Notes under the pieces: model-generated
What the model saw: only the letters and a program-made list of their open reading frames with translations
Database searches by the model: none
Told to the model about the DNA's origin: nothing
Source of the DNA: Actinomycetes bacterium
Lineage (GTDB): Bacteria > Actinomycetota > Actinomycetes > Propionibacteriales > Propionibacteriaceae
DNA: 29,307 nucleotides
NCBI GenBank assembly: GCA_023393755.1
Contig: JAEXCA010000196.1
Location: 1-29,307, forward strand
Direction of reading: 5' to 3'
Translations under genes and position numbers: made by a program
In this document: positions 15,862-23,073 of the stretch, one piece after another
How positions within the stretch are numbered: position 1 is the first letter of the stretch
Layout of the letters: every line of letters begins with the position of its first letter

Positions 15862-16530
15862 CTAGCGACCGGTCACCAGAACCACGATCCCGACCGCCAC
15901 CAGCCAGACCGACCACAGCGCATAGCCCACAGGCACGAGGATCCCGGCAAGCCTCCATCCACGCTCCTCGAACGGCCCGACGAACTCGAGCGAACCAATC
16001 ATGAGAGCCGCGCCGACGACGATGCCGGGGACGATCAGCCAGAGCGGCAACCCGGCCGATACGGCGAGCAGGATCGTCCAGGCGCCGGTGGTGAGGTAGC
16101 CGAGGTGCTCTCCGACCGCGACGCCGAGATAGCGGTGCTGGGTCTGGAACACAAGGTCGATGGTCCGGTGGTCCGCCCCGGGTGCGGCCTGCTCGCGCGC
16201 CAGGTAGGGGACGAGGAACACCCATCGCAGCAGCCCGGCACTCTGCACGACACCCGCCGTCACACCCACCGCCACGGCCAGGACGCGCATCGTGGGGTCG
16301 ACGACGAGCAGGCCGGCGAGCGCGGCGACCGGCACGAACATCATCGCCGATACCGCGAACGCGAACCACAACAGCACCAGACCGGAACCCCCGGCGTGGA
16401 AGCGCTCCAGGATCTCGCTGGTGGGGCGGCGCAGGATTCCCGGGTAGTCGAAGCGGACGGCCAGCGCTGCATACGCGGCGTTGAACAGGAAGGGCGTGGC
16501 GATCAGCAACACGGCGAGGAGGGCGGTCAT
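15862..16530 (-). CDS. DUF4386-type integral membrane protein
   Basis: Protein of 222 aa with about six hydrophobic segments and few charged loops. It resembles the DUF4386 family of unknown function, with an RFDYPGILRRPTSEILERFHAGG segment after the first helix and TQHRYLGVAVGEHLGYL in the middle. It would sit in the cytoplasmic membrane. The ATG at 16530 begins a typical short N-terminal helix. It is divergent from the TetR gene at 16694, with 163 bp between the starts, and is the likely regulated partner of that regulator. The family call is moderate; I cannot name a substrate. Confidence 0.7.
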   Translation of the reverse strand: MTALLAVLLIATPFLFNAAYAALAVRFDYPGILRRPTSEILERFHAGGSGLVLLWFAFAVSAMMFVPVAALAGLLVVDPTMRVLAVAVGVTAGVVQSAGLLRWVFLVPYLAREQAAPGADHRTIDLVFQTQHRYLGVAVGEHLGYLTTGAWTILLAVSAGLPLWLIVPGIVVGAALMIGSLEFVGPFEERGWRLAGILVPVGYALWSVWLVAVGIVVLVTGR

Positions 16531-16656
16531 CGCGCCGAACCCGCCTCAACCGGGTCGACGTGCGGACGCCCGCCACCGCCGGTGGCGAGAAGCCCCGGAA
16601 GCGGCGCTGCGATCCAGCCCACTGGGGCCGGTACCCATCGGCGCGCGGAGGCGGAG

Positions 16657-16696
16657 TTGCTCATGCCGGCCAACATAACATACGATGTACGTTATG
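16657..16696 (+). promoter_or_regulatory. tetR promoter and TetR-type operator
   Basis: A -35 TTGCTC (16657-16662), 18-nt spacer and -10 TACGAT (16681-16686) lie 7 nt before ATG 16694, so the tetR mRNA is probably leaderless. An imperfect palindrome at 16674-16696 has outer halves CATAAC and GTTATG and inner TAC/GTA (18 of 23 positions symmetrical). It covers the -10 box and start codon. A minus-strand TATGTT at 16672-16677 could be the -10 of the DUF4386 gene, so one operator could control both. Confidence 0.6.
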
Positions 16697-17335
16697 GGTA
16701 GTGCGCGACGACGCCGGAACAGCATCACTCGCGAGGAGATCGTGGACGCGGCCTTCGGGCTCTATCAATCGGGCTCCACCGAGGTCGGCCTCCGGGCGAT
16801 CGCCGCCAGCATCGGTGCTGCCCCCATGAGCCTGTACGCGCACATCGCCACGAAGGAGGAACTGCTCGACGCGATAGCCGACCGGGTGCTCGCCGACTTC
16901 GACGCGGTGGCCGATCGAGAGACCGAGGATTGGGTCGAGGACGTCACCACCCGTGCTCTCCGGCACCTCGCGGTGCTTCGCGCGCACCCGTGGGCGGTGC
17001 CCGTCCTGCTCGCCCGGCCGCACCCGGGACCGGCTGCCGCGCGGTCGGGGGAGGCCTATCTCCGCCTGCTCGGCCGGAGCCTCGAGGCGGCCACGGCCGC
17101 CATCGCCTTCACCGCCCTGCTCGCGCTCATCTACGGCACGGCGGCGTTCCTGACCGCCGAGTCGAGGGCGACCCCGGCGCAGACCCGCGGCCAGGTCGTC
17201 GCGCGCATTCCCGGCGGTCCCGAGCTGGAGCACACCAACCGGGCCTCGGGGGAACTCGCCGAGTACGGCTCCGAGGCGCACTTCCGTCGCGCCGTCCGCG
17301 CCCTGCTCATCGGATTCCGCGACCCCTCCGCCTGA
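16694..17335 (+). CDS. TetR-family transcriptional regulator
   Basis: Protein of 213 aa. The N-terminal DNA-binding domain is clear: RNSITREEIVDAAFGLYQ, then the helix-turn-helix LRAIAASIGAAPMSLYAHIATKEELLDAIADRVL. The C-terminal part resembles the tetracycline-repressor-type ligand domain (TetR_C) with ALRHLAVLRAHPWAVPVLL. ATG 16694 is preferred over ATG 16685 because the latter lies within the operator and the former is 7 nt after the -10 box. It probably represses itself and the divergent membrane-protein gene. The ligand is unknown. Confidence 0.88.
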   Translation: MGSARRRRNSITREEIVDAAFGLYQSGSTEVGLRAIAASIGAAPMSLYAHIATKEELLDAIADRVLADFDAVADRETEDWVEDVTTRALRHLAVLRAHPWAVPVLLARPHPGPAAARSGEAYLRLLGRSLEAATAAIAFTALLALIYGTAAFLTAESRATPAQTRGQVVARIPGGPELEHTNRASGELAEYGSEAHFRRAVRALLIGFRDPSA

Positions 17336-17386
17336 AGCCGCCTCAGAGTCACTGGTCGCGCGTCGGCCGGCCGGTCCTCGAGGACG

Positions 17387-17602
17387 TCAGGCGTCGCCCG
17401 CGGCGGCAACTCGTTCGAGTTCGTCCAGGAACGACTGCCAACCGGCGAGGACGCCTTCCTGCTGCTCGGGCGAGAAGCCGGGTGTCTCCCGGGTGAAGCG
17501 CATCCGGGTGCCGCCGGGGATGGCGGTCAGGTCGACGACGATCCTCGCGCGGTGCGGATCGCCGGGGCCAGGGCCCGCCGGTGGTCGCCGATCCCGGCGG
17601 GG
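17387..17602 (-). pseudogene. C-terminal remnant of an AHSA1/SRPBCC-domain protein
   Basis: On the minus strand a frame encodes RARIVVDLTAIPGGTRMRF, a FTRETPGFSPEQQEG stretch, then GWQSFLDELERV before the stop at 17387-17389. This is the C-terminal strand-helix end of an AHSA1-like (SRPBCC) domain, with its typical final long helix. The N-terminal half is missing: going upstream, the frame runs into the stop codon that also ends the TauE-like gene at 17603. No suitable start codon or ribosome binding site is present. It is probably a deletion scar. These genes often pair with small regulators. Confidence 0.65.
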
Positions 17603-18321
17603 TCACGCGAGGGTGAGCAGCCCCCTGACCAGCATCACGGCGACCCCCAGCCAGGCGCAGGCCAGCATGGCGATCCGCGCGATTCGGGCCGGAATGCGCC
17701 GTCCGAGAAGTGCCCCGATCAGTACGCCGGCGGCGGTGCATCCGCCGAGCAGCAGGATCTCCGGTACGGGCTGTGGCGGTAGGCCACGCAGCGCCAACGA
17801 CAGCAACCCGTAGCCGAGCAGGATGCCTGGGCGCTGGCGGCGAAGCTCCGTTGTTCCCAGGCGTCGCCGACCGCGTAGGCCGCCAGCGGTGGGCCGGAGA
17901 GCCCGCTGGCCGCGTGGAGGTACCCGGCCGCGGCACCAGCGATGCCCAGGCCGCGCCGTCCGCGCAGCAACGGAGCGAGGCCGCGGATGCGGTGCGCGAG
18001 CAGCGCTAACACCGCCAGCGCAGCGATCAGCAGCAACAGTGCTGTCTCCGGCAGTGCGCGAACGGTCAGCACCCCGAGCGGGGCCGCCAGCAGCCCGATG
18101 CCGAGCAGGGGGAGGCTGCGCCGCCAGTCCACTTCGCGCCAGGCCTGCGGCAGCGCGCACAGGCTGGCCACCACGGCGAGCAGCAGGGCGAGGGTGACCC
18201 CTTGCACCGGACCGTGGGCCAGCACCGCCGGCCCGATCAGCACGAGGACGAAACCCAGCCCGGTGATTCGCTGGACGACGCCGGCGATCAGGGCGGAGAC
18301 GGCGATGGCTACCAGGGTCAA
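17603..18321 (-). pseudogene. frameshifted TauE/SafE (TSUP) family permease
   Basis: The first two thirds (TTG start at 18321) read MTLVAIAVSALIAGVVQRITGLGF with repeated hydrophobic helices, down to the family segment GYLHAASGLSGPPLAAYAV and WEQRSFAAS. Near 17825-17835 the frame breaks into low-complexity Cys/Arg residues, while another frame continues sensibly with GILLGYGLLSLALRGLPPQ and two further helices to LLTLA at 17603. One single-nucleotide indel explains this. The intact protein would be about 238 aa, a sulfite/sulfonate-exporter-type membrane protein. It is either a real pseudogene or an assembly error; the adjacent AHSA1 remnant favours decay. Confidence 0.75.
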
Positions 18322-18360
18322 GGCGTGGCGAACGAGGTGGAAGTGTGGCGCGGCGAGACC

Positions 18361-19386
18361 TCAGGCGCGCTCGAACCGGACCGTCATTCCGGGACGCAAC
18401 AGGTCGACCAGCCCCAGGTAGGGCGCTGCGATCTCGCCCACCCGGGCCTGCAGGTGATTGAGCGGACGGTCGGTGCGCATCAGGTGGATCTCCCCGGCGT
18501 ACCGCCCGTAGCCGGCCAGATCCAGCTGCAGGCTGCCCTTCAACCGCCGGTCGGCGTTGACGATCCGGGACGGCGTGCGGGCGTCCCTGGTCTCGTCCAG
18601 CCGGAAGGACGCCTCGGTGCCCTCGACCCGCAGATGCCAGGGCCGCTCGGTCAGGAAGGCCACCGACTCGTCCAGGCCGGTGACCGGCAGGGTGACCTCG
18701 CCGGTCTGCTCGACGTGGCCGATCCAGCGCAGGTGCTCGGGCAGCAGCGTCCCCTCGGCGCAGAAGATCCTCACCTCGGGGCTGATGGTGAGCAGCTCCA
18801 CCACGTTGCGGTAGGAGTTGCGGTGGCGCTGCTGCTCCAGCATGGGCAGGCCGGCGAACAGCGGCGCCCGGAAGCTGATCTCGCCGGGGATGAAGCCATG
18901 GATGGGCAGGCCCCGATCAAGGAAGAGCCGGTTCTGGGCCAGGTAGAAGCCGAGCTCCAGCCCGGTCTCGGGGCGGGGATAGTAGTTGTGCCAGCCGATC
19001 ACGTCGAGGCCGGCCAGGTCGTCCAGCAGCGCGGCGTCCACCGTTGACGCGTTCACCGCGATCGGGAACTCCCGCGCGATCCGCCGCATCTCGTCCACGG
19101 TGAACCCGTAGTCGATCCGCAGCGAGGTGACGCCCCAGTCGCGCAGCCGGCCGATCCCGTCCAGCGTGATGCCGAGTTTGTCCAGGGTGGCGGGGGAGAC
19201 GTCCCCGCAGAAGGTCAGGCCGTGGTCGGCATGCAGCCCGCGCAGGTACTCGCCGTACTGCAGCAGACCCTCGCTCTCGGGGATGTGGAACGAGGTGAAC
19301 ACCAGGCGCTCGGGCTGGGTGAGCACCTGCTCGAGCACGGCGGAGCGAACCTGCGGGTCGTCGGTGGGGTAGAGCGAGAACAGCAT
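18361..19386 (-). CDS. mupG: 6-phospho-N-acetylmuramidase MupG (DUF871)
   Basis: Protein of 341 aa of the DUF871/MupG family, near the usual length. Known members have an N-terminal TIM barrel and a C-terminal cyclophilin-like domain. The barrel is seen here from MLFSLYPTDDP through TSFHIPES, FCGDVSPATLDKLGI, SLRIDYGF, VNASTV and WHNYYPRPETGL. The second domain covers about residues 250-341. S. aureus MupG splits MurNAc-6-phosphate-GlcNAc imported by a PTS, releasing MurNAc-6-P for MurQ. Here murP and murQ lie immediately upstream on the same strand, which supports this role. A GGAAG site precedes the ATG. A hairpin and 215 bp separate it from murP, so its expression may differ. Confidence 0.88.
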   Translation of the reverse strand: MLFSLYPTDDPQVRSAVLEQVLTQPERLVFTSFHIPESEGLLQYGEYLRGLHADHGLTFCGDVSPATLDKLGITLDGIGRLRDWGVTSLRIDYGFTVDEMRRIAREFPIAVNASTVDAALLDDLAGLDVIGWHNYYPRPETGLELGFYLAQNRLFLDRGLPIHGFIPGEISFRAPLFAGLPMLEQQRHRNSYRNVVELLTISPEVRIFCAEGTLLPEHLRWIGHVEQTGEVTLPVTGLDESVAFLTERPWHLRVEGTEASFRLDETRDARTPSRIVNADRRLKGSLQLDLAGYGRYAGEIHLMRTDRPLNHLQARVGEIAAPYLGLVDLLRPGMTVRFERA

Positions 19387-19409
19387 CGACTCATTCTTCC
19401 GTAGTTGGT

Positions 19410-19446
19410 GGGACCGGGGTCAACGGTCCCCGAGCCTGTCGAAGGG
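19410..19446. repeat. short hairpin plus CCCGAGCCTGTCGAAGGG dispersed motif
   Basis: GGGACCG-GGGTCAA-CGGTCCC (19410-19430) is a perfect 7-bp hairpin. It runs into CCCCGAGCCTGTCGAAGGG (to 19446), a short palindromic repeat type often found scattered in bacterial intergenic DNA and related in its ends to the elements at 2584 and 8420. Confidence 0.5.
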
Positions 19447-19531
19447 TTCCTGTCCCGCTCCGGCAATGTTGCTCTGACAAGCTGGGACTCGGAACCGTCC
19501 GCTGTCCCAGGGCCGCGGGTCCCGGATGCGA

Positions 19532-19569
19532 TCGAAGGTTGCGCACCGGGTTCGGCACGCAACCTTCGA
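19532..19569. terminator. strong hairpin between murP and mupG
   Basis: TCGAAGGTTGCG (19532-19543) pairs perfectly over 12 bp with CGCAACCTTCGA (19558-19569), with a 14-nt loop. It lies 33 nt past the murP stop on the minus strand. It could end the murQP transcript or attenuate mupG. The fact that it ends with CGAAGG on both arms suggests it may also be repeat-derived. Confidence 0.6.
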
Positions 19570-19601
19570 CCTTTTCTTCGGGGAGAGCGGACGGTTCGGG
19601 A

Positions 19602-21050
19602 TCAGCCGAGACGCTCGACCATGTGCTCCTTGAAGCCGAAGAACCAGGTCAGGATGAAGCCCATGATGTAGGAGACCAGCAGGCCGCCGATGTACCACAG
19701 CCACATCCCGTTGGTGATCACCGGGGTCATCAGGATGCCGGAGAGACCCAGCGCGCCGGCACCGAAGCCACCGGTCTGCTGGATGCCGAAGGCGACGAAG
19801 GCGCCGCCGAAGCCGCCACCGAGACAGGCGGTGATCAGCGGGTAGAACAGCGGCAGCGAGACGCCGTAGATCAGCGGTTCGCCGATGCCCATGAAGCCGA
19901 TCGGCAGGGCGGCGCGGATGATGTTCTTCAGCCGCTCGCTCTTGGTCTTGATGAAGATCGCGATCGCCATGCCGACCTCGCCCGCGCCGGCCATCGCCAG
20001 CACCGGCAGCAGCTGGGTGTAGCCGTGGTCGGCGATCAGCTGGGCGTGGATCGGGGTCAGGCCCTGGTGGATGCCCAACATGACCAGTGGCAGGAAGAGG
20101 GACGCCAGCAGGTAGCCGCCGATCACACCGCCCTGTTCCAGGGCGAAGTCGATCAACAGCCAGTTGATCCCCTGCATCAGCAGCGCCGAGATCGGCATGA
20201 TGATGCCGATGCACAGTGCGGCGCCGACGATCAGGGTGACGACCGGCACCACGAACAGATCCAGCGAGGCCGGAACGCGCTTGCGCACCCACTTCTCGAT
20301 GACGGTGAACACCCAGGCGGTGATCATCACGCCGATGATGCCGCCCAGGGCCGGCTTCAGATCACCGAACAGCGGCAGCGACAGCGGCTGCGCCGCGATC
20401 TCGGTGCCGTCGGCCGCCTTGCTCGCCGCGATACCGGCCAGCGAGGCCATGTAGGGCACCGCGCCGGCGATCAGGCCGAGCACCGGGGTGCCGCCGAACT
20501 CCTTGGCGGTGTTGTGGCCGACGATCAGGTTCAGCGTGCCGCCGATGATCGCGCCCAGGCCGGCGAAGGCCAGGAACCACGGGTTCTTGACCACGTTCGG
20601 GTCGAAGATCTTCCAGACGTTGGTGATCGCCAGCACCAGACCGCAGGCGATGAATCCGGGGATGATCGGGATGAAGATGCTGCCGATGTGGCGGAAGGTG
20701 GCGTGGACGCCGGTGTTCTGCTTGGCCTTCACCTTGGCCTTGTTCTCGGCCTCCAGGGTGCGCAGGTCCTCGGCGGCGTCGAGTTCGACCTCGGCGCCCG
20801 GGGTGACTCCGCTGACCTCGGCGAAGGCGTCCCGCAGCCGCTGGGCGTGGCCGGGGCCGACCACGATCTGCAGCTGCTCGCCGGGGACGATGCCCAGCAC
20901 GCCGGGCAGGTTCTTGATCGCGTCCAGATCGGCCTTGCCGGGGTCGACCAGGTTCAGCCGGAGGCGGGTCATGCAGTTGGTGAAGGCGGCGACGTTCTGG
21001 TTGCCGCCGATCAGCCCGACGATCTGCCGGCTGAGCTGTGCGTAATCCAC
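19602..21050 (-). CDS. murP: PTS EIIBC component for MurNAc-type sugars
   Basis: Protein of 482 aa of the glucose-superfamily PTS. The EIIB domain (about 1-85) carries the phosphorylated cysteine Cys26 in NCMTRLRL. A charged linker (about 90-118) leads to the EIIC transport domain with about ten hydrophobic segments and the GLTPIHAQLI and GIGEPLIYGVSLPL motifs. There is no EIIA domain, as in E. coli MurP, so it must borrow a glucose-type EIIA encoded elsewhere. The GTG start at 21050 is preceded by AAGGAAGG. The gene lies 28 nt after murQ and is surely co-transcribed with it. The substrate (MurNAc or MurNAc-GlcNAc) is inferred from murQ and mupG. Confidence 0.9.
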   Translation of the reverse strand: MDYAQLSRQIVGLIGGNQNVAAFTNCMTRLRLNLVDPGKADLDAIKNLPGVLGIVPGEQLQIVVGPGHAQRLRDAFAEVSGVTPGAEVELDAAEDLRTLEAENKAKVKAKQNTGVHATFRHIGSIFIPIIPGFIACGLVLAITNVWKIFDPNVVKNPWFLAFAGLGAIIGGTLNLIVGHNTAKEFGGTPVLGLIAGAVPYMASLAGIAASKAADGTEIAAQPLSLPLFGDLKPALGGIIGVMITAWVFTVIEKWVRKRVPASLDLFVVPVVTLIVGAALCIGIIMPISALLMQGINWLLIDFALEQGGVIGGYLLASLFLPLVMLGIHQGLTPIHAQLIADHGYTQLLPVLAMAGAGEVGMAIAIFIKTKSERLKNIIRAALPIGFMGIGEPLIYGVSLPLFYPLITACLGGGFGGAFVAFGIQQTGGFGAGALGLSGILMTPVITNGMWLWYIGGLLVSYIMGFILTWFFGFKEHMVERLG

Positions 21051-21078
21051 GGTGATTCCTTCCTTGATTTCAGCGAGT

Positions 21079-21990
21079 TCAGTGTTCGGATGTAGTGGTG
21101 ACGGCGGCGCGGACGAAGCCGTCCGCCTCCGCCAGCCGGGCGCGGGCCGCCTCGGCGTCGATGCCGCACAGGATCGCGACGATCGCGGTCTTGGCGTGGT
21201 TGTCGGCCTCGGCCAGCGCCTGCTCGGCCCGCTCGGCGTCGCAGCCGGTGGCGGCCTGCACGATCCCGATCGCGCGGGCCACCAGCTTCTCGTTGGTGGG
21301 TCGGACGTCGACCATCAGGTTGCCGTAGACCTTGCCGAGCCGCACCATGGTGCCGGTCGAGATCATATTGAGGATCAGCTTCTGGCTGGTGCCCGCCTTC
21401 AACCGGGTCGAGCCGGTGAGCACCTCGGGCCCGTTGTCGACCTCGATCGAGACGTCGGCGTGGCGTCCCACTTCGGAACCCGGGTTGCAGGCGATGGCGA
21501 CCGTCGCGGCTCCCACCGAGCGGGCGTGGTCCAGGCCGCCGATCACGTACGGGGTGCGGCCGGAGGCGGCGATCCCGACCACGACGTCGTCGGCGGTGAG
21601 GCCGATCGCGACCAGATCGGCGACCCCCAGTTCCACCGAGTCCTCGGCGCCCTCCACCGCCTGGAACATGGCGCCCTGGCCGCCGGCGAGCAGGCCGATC
21701 ACCTGTTCCGGGTCGGTGCCGAAGGTGGGCGGGCACTCGGCGGCGTCCAGCACGCCGAGCCGGCCGCTGGTGCCGGCGCCGGTGTAGATCAGGCGGCCAC
21801 CGCGGCGCAGCGCGGCGACGGCGAGTTCGACGGCCCGGGCGATCTGTGGGATCTGTCCGGCCACCGCGTCGGCGACCCGGCGGTCCTCGGCGTTCATGAC
21901 CTCGAGGAACTCGGTCACGCTCATGGCGTCCAGGGTCGCCGTGCGGGGGTTCCGCGATTCGGTTGCGGTCAGTGCGCTCAGGTCTGGCAT
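21079..21990 (-). CDS. murQ: N-acetylmuramic acid 6-phosphate etherase
   Basis: Protein of 303 aa that cleaves the lactyl ether of MurNAc-6-P, giving GlcNAc-6-P and D-lactate. The SIS-fold sugar-phosphate site shows GAGTSGRLG (71-79) and AASGRTP (141-147). The catalytic glutamates correspond to Glu85 (in DAAECPPTFG) and Glu116 (in EGAED). The C-terminal helical region includes EQALAEADNHAKTAIV. The ATG at 21990 was chosen for its length match and the AAGGAGG site; the frame is open back to 22068. It is the first gene of the murQ-murP-(mupG) operon and divergent from the RpiR regulator. Confidence 0.95.
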   Translation of the reverse strand: MPDLSALTATESRNPRTATLDAMSVTEFLEVMNAEDRRVADAVAGQIPQIARAVELAVAALRRGGRLIYTGAGTSGRLGVLDAAECPPTFGTDPEQVIGLLAGGQGAMFQAVEGAEDSVELGVADLVAIGLTADDVVVGIAASGRTPYVIGGLDHARSVGAATVAIACNPGSEVGRHADVSIEVDNGPEVLTGSTRLKAGTSQKLILNMISTGTMVRLGKVYGNLMVDVRPTNEKLVARAIGIVQAATGCDAERAEQALAEADNHAKTAIVAILCGIDAEAARARLAEADGFVRAAVTTTSEH

Positions 21991-22028
21991 GGGCCTCCTT
22001 CGGGACGACATCGTCGACTGATGGCGTG

Positions 22029-22059
22029 ATGCTACACGAAAAGTAAGTTTTGTGAAACT
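22029..22059 (-). promoter_or_regulatory. murQ promoter with candidate MurR operator
   Basis: On the minus strand, -35 TTTCAC (22052-22057), a 17-nt spacer and -10 TAGCAT (22029-22034) precede murQ. A palindrome AGTTT-TGTG-AAACT (22046-22059) covers the -35 box. This AT-rich patch stands out in the 145-bp gap between the divergent genes and is the likely RpiR/MurR binding site. A TTGACA at 22097-22102 on the plus strand has no matching -10. Confidence 0.55.
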
Positions 22060-22135
22060 ATGCAACATTGCGGTGTGTCACACTGACTTTCCACGCTTGA
22101 CAGCGGTGGTGGGTCGGACGGAGGGGAGGGCGGCG

Positions 22136-23008
22136 GTGGAGGTCATCGAGTCAATCCGGACGGCGCTGCCCCGGCTGCGTCCGGCCGAGGCCAAGGTCGC
22201 GCGCCTGCTGCTTGAGGATCCGGACGCCGCGCTGGAGGCCACCGTGGCCAGCCTGGCCGAGCGGGCGGGGGTCTCCCAGGCGAGCGTGATCCGGTTCACC
22301 CGTGCCCTCGGGATGAGCGGGCTGCCGGCGTTGCGGATCGAACTGGCCCAGGAACTCTCCCGCCAGGCGGTCGAACTCGAGCGCTCCAACATCGCCCAGG
22401 GTGAGATCAATCGGTCCGACACGCTCGCCGACGTGGTCGCCAAGGTGGCCTTCCACGAGGCCCGCTCGATCGAGCAGACCGCCCGCGGAGTCGACCTGGC
22501 CGCCCTCGATCGCGTGGCCCAGGCGATCGCGAACGGTCACCACGTCGCCACCTTCGGCGTCGGGGCGAGCGGGCTGGCCGCCGCCGACCTGGCGCAGAAG
22601 CTGCAGCGGATCGGCCTGATGTGCCTGTCCTCCCACGACACCCACGTCCAGCTGGTGCACGCCGCGCTGGCCGACCCGACGACGGTCACCGTTGCCTTCT
22701 CGCACGGCGGCCGCACGGTCGAGGTGCTCCGCGCCCAGCAGATCGCCCGCCAGGCCGGGGCGCTCACCGTCGCGGTGACCAACGACCCGGAGTCACCGGT
22801 CGCCCAGGCCTCGGAGTTGGTGTTGCGCACCAGTGCCCGGGAGGCGGCGATGCGGGCGGCCGCGCTGGCCAGCCGGATCGCGCAGCTGGCCGTGGTCGAC
22901 TTCCTGTTCGTCCGGATCGCCCAGCTGCGGTTCGACGATCTGGGGACGGCGCTGCGGGCCACCTTCGAAGCGGTCGGCGAGCAGCACCTGCCACCGATGC
23001 CGCGCTGA
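22136..23008 (+). CDS. murR: RpiR-family regulator, MurR-like
   Basis: Protein of 290 aa. The N-terminal RpiR helix-turn-helix is clear around ATVASLAERAGVSQASVIRFTRALG (about 36-59). The C-terminal SIS domain binds a sugar phosphate, with FGVGASGLAA (140-149) and SHGGRTVEVL. E. coli MurR is a repressor relieved by MurNAc-6-P; the same role is inferred here from divergence with murQ. GTG 22136 was chosen because GGAGGGGAGGG lies just upstream and it gives a normal N-terminus; the frame opens at 22052, within the murQ promoter. Confidence 0.9.
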   Translation: MEVIESIRTALPRLRPAEAKVARLLLEDPDAALEATVASLAERAGVSQASVIRFTRALGMSGLPALRIELAQELSRQAVELERSNIAQGEINRSDTLADVVAKVAFHEARSIEQTARGVDLAALDRVAQAIANGHHVATFGVGASGLAAADLAQKLQRIGLMCLSSHDTHVQLVHAALADPTTVTVAFSHGGRTVEVLRAQQIARQAGALTVAVTNDPESPVAQASELVLRTSAREAAMRAAALASRIAQLAVVDFLFVRIAQLRFDDLGTALRATFEAVGEQHLPPMPR

Positions 23009-23014
23009 ACCGGC

Positions 23015-23030
23015 CGGGGAGCGGTCCCCG
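23015..23030. terminator. hairpin after murR
   Basis: CGGGGA-GCGG-TCCCCG, a 6-bp stem with a 4-nt loop just after the murR stop and without a T-run. It is a modest terminator candidate separating murR from the iron-regulated operon. Confidence 0.35.
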
Positions 23031-23040
23031 TCCGCTCCGC

Positions 23041-23064
23041 TAGGGTAAGGCGAGCCTTACCTAA
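23041..23064 (+). promoter_or_regulatory. iron box (DtxR/IdeR operator) over the MATE promoter
   Basis: TAAGGCGAGCCTTACCTAA (23046-23064) matches the DtxR consensus TTAGGTTAGGCTAACCTAA at 14 of 19 positions. It overlaps a TAGGGT -10 box (23041-23046) and abuts the AAGGAG ribosome binding site (23063-23068). A bound iron-loaded repressor would block transcription, so the operon should be induced by iron starvation. Confidence 0.8.
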
Positions 23065-23073
23065 GGAGCTGGG

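Noticed and set aside
15427..16701. Long open frames across the tRNA and tandem repeats on both strands
   Set aside because: They read through the tRNA and repeat units and give the repetitive, low-complexity peptides typical of spurious translation of tRNA and repeat DNA.
19539..21095. Long plus-strand open frame (518 aa) opposite murP
   Set aside because: It is antisense to a clearly recognisable PTS permease and has the Asp/Gln/His/Gly-rich composition of a shadow frame.
22097..22102. TTGACA as a murR -35 box
   Set aside because: No -10-like hexamer lies 16-19 nt downstream; that space is G-rich and holds the ribosome binding site.
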